Below are positions 24,508 through 33,054 of a DNA stretch of 64,000 nt, in pieces. This DNA is from an uncultured Bdellovibrionales bacterium (GTDB taxonomy: Bacteria; Bdellovibrionota; Bdellovibrionia; Bdellovibrionales; Bdellovibrionaceae). The first letter of the stretch is position 1; each line of letters starts with the position of its first letter. Where the stretch lies: the NCBI GenBank assembly GCA_903926205.1, contig CAIYID010000078.1, forward strand, positions 1-64,000, written 5' to 3'. The position numbers were made by a program, and so were the translations under genes. Under the pieces are notes generated by a model. The model made no database searches and was not told the DNA's origin. It saw nothing but the letters and a program-made list of their open reading frames with translations.

Positions 24508-26574
24508 ATGACTATGGAATCCTTCTTATTAACCCCCTTTCTTGCCGGTATAATCGGCTTGTTGATCGCTCTCGGATTTTATTTTCGAGTGAAAGCCCAG
24601 CCAGCGGGCAATGAAACCATGAACCGCATTGCGAACTATATTCGTGAAGGAGCATTAGCTTTCCTCGTTCGTGAATACAAAGTTCTTACAATTTACGCCG
24701 TGGTGGTGGGAATTGCCTTAGCACTCACTCTAGGGCCAATTGCGGCAGGGAGTTTTTTACTAGGAGCTTTCTTAAGTTTACTTGCAGGTTTTTTTGGTAT
24801 GAAGGCAGCGACTTACGCGAACGTTCGTACCACGCAAGCCGCAGCAACAGGCTCTAAGGGAGCCGCTCTTTTAGTGGCCCTCGATGGTGGCGCGGTGATG
24901 GGACTTGCAGTCGCAGGCCTTGGTTTGATCGGCCTCATGACGATTTATCTTTTATTCCGTGACAGTGAGAATGTCGGCACGGTTCTGCACTCTTTTGCCG
25001 TGGGAGCAAGTTCGATCGCGCTTTTTGCTCGTATCGGTGGCGGTATTTATACGAAGGCCGCTGATGTTGGTGCGGATATCGCAGGTAAAGTGGTGCAAGG
25101 AATTCCGGAAGATGATCCTCGCAATCCCGGTGTTATCGCGGACAACGTGGGCGACAATGTCGGCGACGTGGCGGGAATGGGTGCGGATATTTATGAGTCC
25201 ATGGTGGCGGCAATTGTTGCTGCGATGGCCATTGCACTGACCGTGCAACCAGCTCAGCTCAAACAATTAATGACCGATGGCACTCCTGAAAAAATTGTTC
25301 AGTGGACAGGTATTTTTCTTCCCTTGCTGCTTTCTGGTTTTGGTTTAGCGATTTCAATTGTAGTTATCTTTGCCGCGCGAGCTTTTCGCCAAGTGAAACC
25401 GGCCACGGTTTTGCGTAGCGCTTTGATGGTTCCTCCAGTGATTTTAACCATTGGTGCCGCGATGATTCTTCCGCTCTTTAATGTCACACAAGCGGTGACC
25501 ATTGCTTTAGCGGCAGGAGCTTTTGGTGGCGCGCTCATCGGTCTAGTCACAGAGTATTACACGGCATGGAAACCTATTCGCCAAGTGGCGGAAGCCAATC
25601 TTCAAGGCGGAGCGGCAACAGGTGTGATTCGTGGTTTGGCGGTAGGGATGGAGTCTGTGGCTCTTCCTCTGGCGATCGTTATTTTGGCGGCCTACATCGC
25701 AGACCATTTCCTTGGTTTGTATGGTATTGCGATTTCTGCAGTGGGTATGTTGGCAGGAACCGCGGTTGTGATGACCGTGGATGCTTATGGTCCAATTGCA
25801 GATAACGCTGGAGGAATTTCTGAGATGTCTGGTCTTGGAAAAGAAGTTCGGGATATCACAGACGAGTTGGATGCCGTAGGAAATACGACGGCAGCCATCG
25901 GTAAAGGCTTTGCAATAGGCTCTGCGGTGCTAACAGTGCTCGCACTGTTTTCCGCTTTTAATATGGAAGTGAATCATATTCGGGAGCTCAAGGGTTTAGC
26001 GAAAATGTCTTTGGATCTGACTTCTTCAGGTGTTTTGATCGGTCTTTTGATCGGTTCAATTTTACCTTATTTGGTGGGTTCAACAACCATGATTGCGGTA
26101 GGGAATGCAGCCCAAAAAATCGTGGGTGAAATTAAACGACAGTTTGCTGAAATTCCTGGTTTGATGGAATTAAAAGCAGAACCACAACCGAAAATCATCG
26201 TCGATATTGCGACTCAAGCGGCTTTAGTGGAAATGATCATTCCTGGTTTGATTGCGGTTTTAGCTCCAGTGTTTGTTGGTTTTATTTTAGGACCACAGGC
26301 TTTGGCTGGGATGCTCGCGGGAGCGCTTGCGGTGGGAGCGTCAATGGCACTCTTCATGGCAAATGCTGGTGGAGCTTGGGATAATGCTAAAAAATTCATC
26401 GAAAAGGGCGGACTTCCTGGTCACAAAAAAGGCTCTGAAGTTCATAAGGCCGCAGTCATCGGTGACACCGTTGGTGATCCCTTCAAAGACACTTCTGGTC
26501 CTGGGGTCGCGATTTTAATTAAAGTGATGTCAGTCGTGAGCCTTTTGATCGCACAATTGATCGCTACTTTTTAA
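24508..26574 (+). CDS. hppA: Membrane-bound ion-pumping pyrophosphatase, K+-dependent subtype
   Basis: Couples pyrophosphate hydrolysis to H+ and/or Na+ export at the inner membrane, 688 residues with about 16 helices. The catalytic blocks are [38 protein letters not shown] near residues 185-225, [16 protein letters not shown] near 430, and [14 protein letters not shown] plus [14 protein letters not shown] near the C-terminus. At the subtype-defining site the sequence is [16 protein letters not shown]: Ala rather than Lys, which marks K+-dependent enzymes. Pumped ion cannot be decided by eye. The ATG at 24508 follows AAAGGAGAA; an earlier in-frame start would overlap the terminator. Confidence 0.94.
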   Translation: MTMESFLLTPFLAGIIGLLIALGFYFRVKAQPAGNETMNRIANYIREGALAFLVREYKVLTIYAVVVGIALALTLGPIAAGSFLLGAFLSLLAGFFGMKAATYANVRTTQAAATGSKGAALLVALDGGAVMGLAVAGLGLIGLMTIYLLFRDSENVGTVLHSFAVGASSIALFARIGGGIYTKAADVGADIAGKVVQGIPEDDPRNPGVIADNVGDNVGDVAGMGADIYESMVAAIVAAMAIALTVQPAQLKQLMTDGTPEKIVQWTGIFLPLLLSGFGLAISIVVIFAARAFRQVKPATVLRSALMVPPVILTIGAAMILPLFNVTQAVTIALAAGAFGGALIGLVTEYYTAWKPIRQVAEANLQGGAATGVIRGLAVGMESVALPLAIVILAAYIADHFLGLYGIAISAVGMLAGTAVVMTVDAYGPIADNAGGISEMSGLGKEVRDITDELDAVGNTTAAIGKGFAIGSAVLTVLALFSAFNMEVNHIRELKGLAKMSLDLTSSGVLIGLLIGSILPYLVGSTTMIAVGNAAQKIVGEIKRQFAEIPGLMELKAEPQPKIIVDIATQAALVEMIIPGLIAVLAPVFVGFILGPQALAGMLAGALAVGASMALFMANAGGAWDNAKKFIEKGGLPGHKKGSEVHKAAVIGDTVGDPFKDTSGPGVAILIKVMSVVSLLIAQLIATF

Positions 26575-26593
26575 GTGAAAAAGAGGGCAGGTC

Positions 26594-27820
26594 ATGTCCC
26601 GCCGTTCTCTTAGATTAAGTCTATTTGACGTCTTTTTTTTCAGTATCATGGTTGGGGCCGGAGAATCTTATCTTCCGGCCTTTGCTCTTTCTGCCGGAAT
26701 GGGAGAAACCCTCGCTGGACTATTTTCGTCAGTTCCGCTTCTCGTTGCGGCCTTGGTTCAACTTGTTACACCTTTTGTGGTTCGACGAGTGGGCTCAATC
26801 AAAAAATATGTCGTTTCTTGTGCTGTTATTCAGGCGCTTTCCTTTTTGCCACTGATTTATTTTAGCCTTTACGGCACCTCCAATTTTCTTGTGCTGTTTT
26901 TAATTGCTACGGTCTATTGGGGTGCAGGTTTTGCGGCGGGTCCGACTTGGAATTTTTGGATGGGGCAATTGGTCGCAGACACGCAAAGTGCCGATTATTT
27001 TTCCCGTCGTACTCGAATTTCTCAGATGGGAATTCTTTTGGGCCTGGTGGGCGGAGGTTTGGCTCTTCAAAATAAAATTTCCGTTGGACCCTTCACGAGT
27101 GTTTTTTCGGTTTTGTTTGCGATTGCATTTATTAGTCGCGCTTCTTCTGGATTAATTCTTTCTGCAAAAAAATATGAGTCCCACTGGACTCACTCCAGCC
27201 AAGGAATTTCGCTGCGAGTGGTGGTCCGACGACTGTTTCAACAAAGATCTTATATAGATTTTTTTGGATTTTTATTTTTGTTCTATGTCGCAATCATGAT
27301 CACGAGTCCTTTTGTATCGCCTTTTTTTCTCGCTAAATTGCATTTGGATTATTTTCAATACATGGTGGCACTGGCCTCTTTGTTCTTGGCCAAAATTGTA
27401 ACTTTAAGTTTCACCTCTCAATTGATCAGGCGCTGGAATGCTCGCACTGTTTTATTTATCGGAGCTATTGGCATTTCGCCCCTTCCTGCGCTCTGGGGTG
27501 TTTCAGATCATTTCTGGTTTGTGATTTTAGTTCAAACGGTGAGTGGTGCTTTTTGGGGTCTTTTCGAAGTGGCGCTCACTGTGATTTTTTTTCAGCAAAT
27601 CAAGCATTCGGAAAAAATTCCAATTTTGACCTTTTATAATTTTTTTAATGCCTCAGCGACGATTTTAGGAAGTCTCATCGGAGCGCAAGTTCTTCATTCG
27701 TTGAATGAGAGCCTGAAAGCCTATACCTCTATTTTCATTTATGGTTCACTTCTTCGTTTGGTGATTGCAATTTATTATGCTCATCGATTTCGTGGTAAAG
27801 AAATTCTTTCGCTGCGCTAG
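26594..27820 (+). CDS. Major facilitator superfamily transporter
   Basis: 408 residues, about 12 membrane helices in two halves with a polar loop near residues 190-210. The first half shows GMGETLAGLFSSVPLLVAALVQLVTPFVVRRVGS, resembling the MFS motif A region. WGLFEVALTVIFFQ lies in the second half. No substrate-specific feature is recognised. It begins 19 bases after hppA and could share its transcript. A hairpin and a structured repeat follow. Confidence 0.85.
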   Translation: MSRRSLRLSLFDVFFFSIMVGAGESYLPAFALSAGMGETLAGLFSSVPLLVAALVQLVTPFVVRRVGSIKKYVVSCAVIQALSFLPLIYFSLYGTSNFLVLFLIATVYWGAGFAAGPTWNFWMGQLVADTQSADYFSRRTRISQMGILLGLVGGGLALQNKISVGPFTSVFSVLFAIAFISRASSGLILSAKKYESHWTHSSQGISLRVVVRRLFQQRSYIDFFGFLFLFYVAIMITSPFVSPFFLAKLHLDYFQYMVALASLFLAKIVTLSFTSQLIRRWNARTVLFIGAIGISPLPALWGVSDHFWFVILVQTVSGAFWGLFEVALTVIFFQQIKHSEKIPILTFYNFFNASATILGSLIGAQVLHSLNESLKAYTSIFIYGSLLRLVIAIYYAHRFRGKEILSLR

Positions 27821-27881
27821 GTTTTGATGAATAATTCGCGAAGGCACTCAAATTTCATTTAAAATTTATTGCCGTGACTTC

Positions 27882-27985
27882 AACTTTGGTTAGCTGACTA
27901 ACCAAAGTTTCTTCAAGAAAAACAGAGTCGAGCCAGTGAGTGGCGTTAAATCACAAGAGAGCTTCTCGACTTTTGAAAACTCATC
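27882..27985. repeat. Structured dispersed repeat, copy 2
   Basis: A perfect 12-pair hairpin (27882-27893, loop CTGA, 27898-27909) is followed after a spacer by the 60-base core at 27926-27985. The core starts AGTCGAGCC, carries the small hairpin GCCA-GTGAG-TGGC, and its ends pair (AGTCGAG with CTCGACT). It is 54/60 identical to 5739-5798 and ends exactly at the stop codon of the minus-strand HD-GYP-like gene. The hairpin may act as terminator for the MFS gene. Confidence 0.75.
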
Positions 27986-28969
27986 CTAGCCCTTGATGAT
28001 CTCGCTCAAGATTTGTAAATGCTCCAGCGGATGACAGCCGGTGTATCTCATCATGAGTTGTTTTGGGATTTCGCTTCGCGGTACTTTTTCAAAACTGAGT
28101 AGGCGATCCAATTTATTCGCCGAAGCGACAATGATAGATAAAATGTCTAATTTATTTTCCGGTAAACCCTGTGGAAAGCCCTTGCCGTCGATGAACTCTT
28201 CATGTTGAGCAATGATTTTAAGAACACTTTGATCAAAGTGCTTCTTGTCCTGCAGACGACGGCTGCCATTGATGGGATGCTGTTTATAGAGTTCTAATTC
28301 CTCCGGAGTGAATTGATCCAAAGGACGCGCTATGTTTAAGGGTTGATGGAAATGTTCATAATCGTGAAGAAGGGCGCCTAAGGACAATAACTGATTTTGT
28401 TTTGAATCTTTGAGTCCAAGCCTTGAAGCGAGCGTAATGGCAAGAGAAGAGACCGTCACGCCATGTTGAGCAATATTTTGATCTAAATTCTCCATAGTTA
28501 AAATTTGATGGAGAGCTTGATTCTCCCGATTGAGAAACTCAACAAACTTTGAAGCACCGGCTTTGGCATCATTATACACATCGACGTTATCGGCATTTTC
28601 TAGGACGTCTTCGGCTCGGGCTTGAGTGGCACCTTGAACAATTTCTGTTCTGGTCTCTATGGGTTTACCAGATTTTGGATCGAAGGCATTTTCGATATTT
28701 CGTTCGAGGTATTTGCGATAATTATGTTCATCATCTTGCAGAATGAACATTTTTTTGAGTTTTTTTTCTTTGAGTCGGCTGAGGCGAGCTCCTTCAAAGC
28801 TATCTCCACGGCGCAGGAATAAAATATGTTTGTCATTGATCTTTACATAAGCATCAAACTCAATGGGCTGATCACCTCTAAGGGTACTAACGCGTATCGG
28901 AACGTGACTCATGAGTTTGCTCACTTTCAGAGGTCTGCCGCTCATCGTAAGAAAAAAATAGTTTGTCAT
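27986..28969 (-). CDS. Degenerate HD-GYP-domain protein
   Basis: 327 residues. Residues 1-90 form a beta-rich N-terminal domain (VPIRVSTLRGDQPIEFDAYVKIN...) resembling those on HD-GYP proteins; the rest is an HD-GYP-type domain: HGVTVSSLA, LLHDYEHF (HD), ELYKQHPINGSRRL, then QHEEFIDGKGFPQGL. In active c-di-GMP phosphodiesterases this last block reads HHExxDGxGYPxG; here the first His is Gln and GYP is GFP. The later (A)DxxDAL block reads ANKLDRLL. One or more metal ligands are therefore lost, and it may be a binding or regulatory protein. It is divergent, by 33 bases, from the gene at 29003. Confidence 0.8.
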   Translation of the reverse strand: MTNYFFLTMSGRPLKVSKLMSHVPIRVSTLRGDQPIEFDAYVKINDKHILFLRRGDSFEGARLSRLKEKKLKKMFILQDDEHNYRKYLERNIENAFDPKSGKPIETRTEIVQGATQARAEDVLENADNVDVYNDAKAGASKFVEFLNRENQALHQILTMENLDQNIAQHGVTVSSLAITLASRLGLKDSKQNQLLSLGALLHDYEHFHQPLNIARPLDQFTPEELELYKQHPINGSRRLQDKKHFDQSVLKIIAQHEEFIDGKGFPQGLPENKLDILSIIVASANKLDRLLSFEKVPRSEIPKQLMMRYTGCHPLEHLQILSEIIKG

Positions 28970-29002
28970 AAAAGGGGAGGTTGCTGGTAACCTGATCCTA
29001 TT

Positions 29003-29527
29003 ATGAGTATAGCTAATGATCCAATTGTAGAGGATTTTATCACAGAGTCCAAGAATATCCTTGTTGATCTCAATGAGGCTCTAGAGCATGCCGAAGGCGG
29101 TGGTAAGTATAGCTCTCATCTTGAGACTTACGGCCAGATGGTGGATCGTATTTTGGGGGGTGCAAAAACCCTGGCAATGACGATGGAGGGAGGTCATCCC
29201 ACCATCGAAAAAATCGGTGATTACGCTGGAATTTGTAAGGCCGTAGGCTATAAGGCTTCACAGATTAAAAATAACGAAGGATTTTACTCGGTTTGTGTGG
29301 CGCTCCTGATGGATGCGACAGAAATTCTTGAAGAAATGCTGAATATGTTAGAGAGCGATCAACCCATCAATGCCAAAGACGTCATTTCCAAAACTTTGAT
29401 TGAGCGTTTGAAATGGGTCTCGAGTAAATTTTCTGCTGAATACCGCGAGTCCGTCGCTGTGAAAAGACAACCAAAGATGAATCAGGATGAAATTGATTCG
29501 CTTTTGGCGAAGTTAGGTCTTAGTTAA
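29003..29527 (+). CDS. Helical protein with a CheY-binding-like C-terminal peptide
   Basis: 174 residues, all-helical, no signal peptide. The opening DPIVEDFITESKNILVDLNEALEHAEGG resembles the first helix of HPt/CheA-P1-type domains, but no phosphoacceptor His is evident in the expected second-helix position (RILGGAKTLAMTM). The extreme C-terminus, MNQDEIDSLLAKLGLS after a basic linker, closely resembles the CheY-P-binding peptides at the FliM N-terminus (LSQAEIDALL) and CheZ C-terminus (QDQVDDLLDSLGF). The CheZ catalytic QDLTG block is not seen. It is probably a chemotaxis or response-regulator accessory protein; divergent from an HD-GYP-like gene. Confidence 0.65.
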   Translation: MSIANDPIVEDFITESKNILVDLNEALEHAEGGGKYSSHLETYGQMVDRILGGAKTLAMTMEGGHPTIEKIGDYAGICKAVGYKASQIKNNEGFYSVCVALLMDATEILEEMLNMLESDQPINAKDVISKTLIERLKWVSSKFSAEYRESVAVKRQPKMNQDEIDSLLAKLGLS

Positions 29528-29539
29528 ACGAAATTTTAG

Positions 29540-30622
29540 TTAGATCTTTTCTGTGCTAATTTCTTGTAAGGTCCAGTTAGCGAGTTCTCCAAGTTTAGGA
29601 TCCTTGGACCATTTTTCAACTTCAGGTTTAAGACGAGATAGTTTTTTATTCGCGATAAATATGAGAGCATTTCGACGAAGTCCAAAGGGGCCGGCTCTTT
29701 TTAAGGCGGTGCCAAAGATACGTTTTTCAATTTGCTTGCCAGAGGCCGTGAGTAAAAAACGAAGATCTTCGATCAAATCCTGTTCATTCGAAGTTTCAGT
29801 CTTATTGTGAACATTAGTTTTCGATAAAATTTCGATATTTTTTGAAAACTTAAAAATCTTTTCATTCCAGGGACAAAGGGTTTGGCAGATATCGCAGCCA
29901 AAAAAACAATCTTGAAATTTTTTGCGAAGATTTTCAGGTGCAATCTGTCGAGACTCGATTGTCCAATAAGAAATGCAAAGCCTGGCATCAACTTCTTTGG
30001 CTTTAGTGATCGCTTGAGTGGGACACGCTTCCAGGCAACGGGTGCAGTTTCCGCAAAAGTCTGGAATTGGCTTAGAGTTTGTCGGTAAATCTAAGCTCGT
30101 TAAAATTTCACCAATAAAAAACAAACTTCCTTTTTTGGGGTGAATGAGACAAGTGTTTTTTCCCACCCAGCCAATTCCTGCTTGCGCTGCCAAATCTCTT
30201 TCTAAAATGGGTCCAGAATCTGTGAAAACAAGAAAGTTCTCCTCAGGGAAATGCTCTTTCAAGTTTTCTGCGATTTTATCGAGCTTTTCTTTGAACCAAA
30301 AATGATAGTCTTCACCTTGAGCATAAAGTGCAAGAGGGAGTTGCTTGAAAATTTTTTGGGAGTGAGGATGAGGAAAGTAATCTTGTGCGATCACCAAAGC
30401 AGTTTTGAGTTTTTTTATCTGTTTTTCATTCAAGTGTTCTGCGAGTCTTTCAGGCTCGGCTTTCAGCGCCAAATGTTCTTTGAGGTATTGCATTTCAGCA
30501 TGTTTACCTTCCTCAAGCCAATTCCGATAGATATCCAGACTGAGGGGACGTTGCAAGGCGGTCACTCCATATTGAAAAACACCTTGGGATTTTAGAATTT
30601 CAGTAATTGTTGTCATTCCCAT
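29540..30622 (-). CDS. queG: Epoxyqueuosine reductase QueG
   Basis: Cobalamin- and Fe-S-dependent enzyme for the last step of tRNA queuosine synthesis. About 360 residues. Visible: IAQDYFPH, the DSGPILERDLAAQAGIGWVGKNTCLIHPKKGSLFFIGEIL block with the active-site Asp, then two [4Fe-4S] motifs CGNCTRCLEACPTQAI and CFFGCDICQTLCPWNE. Start chosen at the ATG at 30622 (or the next at 30616), close to a GAG-rich site; an upstream TTG would add five residues. It converges on the gene at 29003 with a 12-base gap. Complements queD in the same window. Confidence 0.94.
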   Translation of the reverse strand: MGMTTITEILKSQGVFQYGVTALQRPLSLDIYRNWLEEGKHAEMQYLKEHLALKAEPERLAEHLNEKQIKKLKTALVIAQDYFPHPHSQKIFKQLPLALYAQGEDYHFWFKEKLDKIAENLKEHFPEENFLVFTDSGPILERDLAAQAGIGWVGKNTCLIHPKKGSLFFIGEILTSLDLPTNSKPIPDFCGNCTRCLEACPTQAITKAKEVDARLCISYWTIESRQIAPENLRKKFQDCFFGCDICQTLCPWNEKIFKFSKNIEILSKTNVHNKTETSNEQDLIEDLRFLLTASGKQIEKRIFGTALKRAGPFGLRRNALIFIANKKLSRLKPEVEKWSKDPKLGELANWTLQEISTEKI

Positions 30623-30650
30623 TCGCTCTTTTATCAAGTAATCTGAGGAA

Positions 30651-31901
30651 ATGAAAGCGATGAAATCACACCCCGATTTTCTAACAGTTTTTGAAATTTA
30701 TCAGAAAATTCATTCTCAGGGGTATCAAGTATTTTTGGCAGGAGGCTGCGTTCGGGATGGGCTTTTAGGTTTAACGCCCAATGATTTTGATTTAGCGACG
30801 AATGCGACTCCCGACCAAATCATCGGACTTTTTGAAAAAACCGTTTCCGTCGGAAAGGCTTACGGCGTGATCATCGTCATCGAGGCCGGCATTGAGGTCG
30901 AGGTAACGACTTTTCGCTCTGATGGAATCTACGAAGATGGTCGCAGACCCGCCGCTGTTGAGTTTTCCAGTCCAGAAATGGATGCCGAACGCCGAGATTT
31001 TACAATCAATGCGCTTTTTTACGATTTAGCCAATGACCAAGTTTTGGATTACGTCGAGGGTGTGACCGACTTGAATCAAAGGCTTCTTCGTGCCGTGGGT
31101 GAGCCCGCAAAGCGTTTTAGGGAGGATCACCTCCGCATGCTTCGCGCTGTCCGTTTTGTTGGACAGCTGGCTTTTGAATTAGAGAGTGCCACTCGTCAAG
31201 CCATTGTCGAAAATGTTCGACAAATCATGACGGTCAGTCGAGAACGAATTCATGCCGAAGTTCAAAAACTTTTATTGAGTCAAAATCAAATTCGCGGCCT
31301 TCAAGAATTTCAGGCTTTGGGTTTTTCTGAAATTTTATTTCCTGCTCAGCCGTTCAATTTGCCGCTTTGGCAGGAAGTGTGGCAAAAGCAAAGGAAAAAT
31401 CTTTCTTTGGTGGATGATGGCCGCCTTTTTAAAGAAAAAAGCATTTTGCTTAATTGGTTTATTTTTTGGAACGTGATTTGGACTCCGGCTTTAGCCTCCG
31501 AATTTGAAAAAGTTCTGAGTGAATGGAAATTTTCTAACCAGGAAAAACAAAATCTTCTAAAGATGTTGTTTTGGCGTGGCCAAACAAAAACTTTCGAGAA
31601 GAAATCCTTAGGTGAACTGGTGGAAATTTGTTTTGATCAAAATCAATTATTGGCATTAAATATCTACGCACAGCAAAAAATCTTGGACGAGAAAAAAACA
31701 ATCTTAGTGAAAAATCAATTTTTAAAATTCAAAGGCCAAAAGCCGGAGGCTATTTTGAAAGCCAAAGATCTACCCAAGGAAATTCAAGGGCCCGAAATTG
31801 GTCGGATTTTGCGTCTCTGTTATTGGGCACAACTAGAGTCCAAAATTTCAAATTTAGAGCAGGCCCGAGCTTTTCTTAAAGCGCAGGTTAAATCGTCCTG
31901 A
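30651..31901 (+). CDS. cca: CCA tRNA nucleotidyltransferase / poly(A) polymerase family
   Basis: Class II nucleotidyltransferase of 416 residues. Motif A, FLAGGCVRDGLLGLTPNDFDLATNA, carries the catalytic Asp pair; EVTTFRSDGIYEDGRRPAAVEF, DAERRDFTINALFYD, and FREDHLRMLRAVRFVGQLAFELE are the next family blocks. The C-terminal ~200 residues are helical. CCA-adding enzymes and bacterial poly(A) polymerases share these motifs, so the exact reaction is not certain; the absence of a long basic C-terminal tail favours CCA addition. It is divergent from queG with a short spacer. Confidence 0.85.
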   Translation: MKAMKSHPDFLTVFEIYQKIHSQGYQVFLAGGCVRDGLLGLTPNDFDLATNATPDQIIGLFEKTVSVGKAYGVIIVIEAGIEVEVTTFRSDGIYEDGRRPAAVEFSSPEMDAERRDFTINALFYDLANDQVLDYVEGVTDLNQRLLRAVGEPAKRFREDHLRMLRAVRFVGQLAFELESATRQAIVENVRQIMTVSRERIHAEVQKLLLSQNQIRGLQEFQALGFSEILFPAQPFNLPLWQEVWQKQRKNLSLVDDGRLFKEKSILLNWFIFWNVIWTPALASEFEKVLSEWKFSNQEKQNLLKMLFWRGQTKTFEKKSLGELVEICFDQNQLLALNIYAQQKILDEKKTILVKNQFLKFKGQKPEAILKAKDLPKEIQGPEIGRILRLCYWAQLESKISNLEQARAFLKAQVKSS

Positions 31902-31923
31902 GGCGCTGAACTTAACTTTTTGC

Positions 31924-31948
31924 GGTATCGGTCACAATTTATAGAAGT
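31924..31948. repeat. Short dispersed repeat, copy 1
   Basis: GGTATCGGTCACA followed by ATTTATAGAAGT matches 61299-61323 at 21 of 25 positions. It lies in a 56-base gap between convergent genes. Confidence 0.4.
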
Positions 31949-31957
31949 AAACTTGAG

Positions 31958-32272
31958 CTAGTCGTTCTCATCACTGGAACACACTTCTAAAATTTGATTC
32001 GAGCCTTGTTCTTCAATGAAATGAACTTGATAAGTTTTTCCGGATTCTGCAAACCACAAGGGCTCATCTTTGGGTTGAGTCCAGCAATTTGTTTCTGGTT
32101 TTTTTTGACCTAAAACGGGAAAGGTCGGCGAGCCCACACTGTTTGTCGGTGTTGGCGCAGCACTTTCAAACAAGTTACGTCCGTTATTGCGATACACCTG
32201 ACAGGAGGTTAGGAAAACCAGGAGTGAGGGAAAAAGAAAAAAATTAAGCTTGCGAGGATAAGCTGTTTTCAT
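31958..32272 (-). CDS. Small lipoprotein, unknown function
   Basis: 104 residues. N-terminal basic residues, a hydrophobic stretch FFLFPSLLVFLT and the lipobox LTSC identify an Lgt/LspA substrate with Cys at about residue 24. The mature chain is Pro/Thr/Ser-rich, then a short beta-like segment (WFAESGKTYQVHFIEEQ) with two more cysteines (NCWTQ, EVCSS). No family is recognised. It is the only gene between cca and ssb. Confidence 0.78.
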   Translation of the reverse strand: MKTAYPRKLNFFLFPSLLVFLTSCQVYRNNGRNLFESAAPTPTNSVGSPTFPVLGQKKPETNCWTQPKDEPLWFAESGKTYQVHFIEEQGSNQILEVCSSDEND

Positions 32273-32314
32273 TCACTTCTATGTTAAGGCGTAGTTGAAA
32301 AAAAAGAAAGTTTT

Positions 32315-32347
32315 AAAAAAAGCCCTACGGGTCTCGTAGGGCTTTTT
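32315..32347 (-). terminator. Strong bidirectional terminator downstream of ssb
   Basis: AAAAAAAGCCCTAC at 32315-32327 pairs with GTAGGGCTTTTTTT from 32335 on. Because it has an A-run on one side and a T-run on the other it can act on both strands; it lies just past the ssb stop on the minus strand. Confidence 0.88.
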
Positions 32348-32387
32348 TTATTTAGTAAACTTTAAAATTTGATAAGTTTTTAAAAAT

Positions 32388-32822
32388 CTAGAACGGAATT
32401 TCGTCCGCAGCATCAAACTGAGGCTCTGGTCCAAAATCCTGATAAGAATTATCAGCGCCAGTTGTTCTTTCCGTCGTAGAGCCACGTTCTGCTCCGCCAC
32501 CTAAGAACTGAACATTGTTAGCAACGATCTCAGTTGCATAACGTTTTTGTCCTTGTTGATCTTCCCAACTACGAGTTTGTAGACGACCTTCTACAAACAC
32601 TTGGCGACCTTTTGAAAGATGTTTGGCACAGTTTTCAGCCTGACGTCCCCATACCACCACGCGATGCCACTCGGTGCGCTCTTGCTTTTGACCATCTTTA
32701 CCGGTCCAGTTTTCACTTGTAGCAATGCTCAATCGAGCCACATTTTGCCCGTTACCGACGCTTTTCAATTCTGGATCAGCACCCAAACGACCAACGATGA
32801 TGACTTTATTTACTCCTGACAT
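32388..32822 (-). CDS. ssb: Single-stranded DNA-binding protein
   Basis: OB-fold protein that coats single-stranded DNA and recruits repair enzymes. 144 residues: [35 protein letters not shown], then [37 protein letters not shown] are the conserved OB strands; a Gly/Thr/Glu-rich linker follows, and the acidic tip DADEIPF is the protein-interaction peptide. The ATG at 32822 follows AAGGAGATATT; a longer in-frame start lacks homology. Confidence 0.95.
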   Translation of the reverse strand: MSGVNKVIIVGRLGADPELKSVGNGQNVARLSIATSENWTGKDGQKQERTEWHRVVVWGRQAENCAKHLSKGRQVFVEGRLQTRSWEDQQGQKRYATEIVANNVQFLGGGAERGSTTERTTGADNSYQDFGPEPQFDAADEIPF

Positions 32823-33054
32823 AATATCTCCTTTTCCGCCCACGAACTCCTCGTGAGTCTTAGTGGTAATCAACATGGTCTAGGCTTAACTTTCAACCTA
32901 AATCCATTGTTATAAAAAGTTTTGTTTAAGCTCTAATCACAGCGAGGGAGGCTGCTAACCCGGCGCCAGGCTTAAATATTTGAATTTCTATGAAGAAGTG
33001 AGTCCACTGTCCGAAATTAGGAATAATGCGCCGCACTTATGCTCTTGCTTGAGG

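Noticed and set aside
27882-27909. 12-pair hairpin as an ordinary intrinsic terminator
   Set aside because: The tract after the stem is TCTTCAAG rather than a T-run, and the hairpin recurs in the other repeat copy, so it is described as part of the repeat.
29003-29527. Straight annotation as CheZ or as an HPt phosphotransfer protein
   Set aside because: The CheZ catalytic helix motif and an HPt histidine are both missing; only the C-terminal peptide and general helicity agree.
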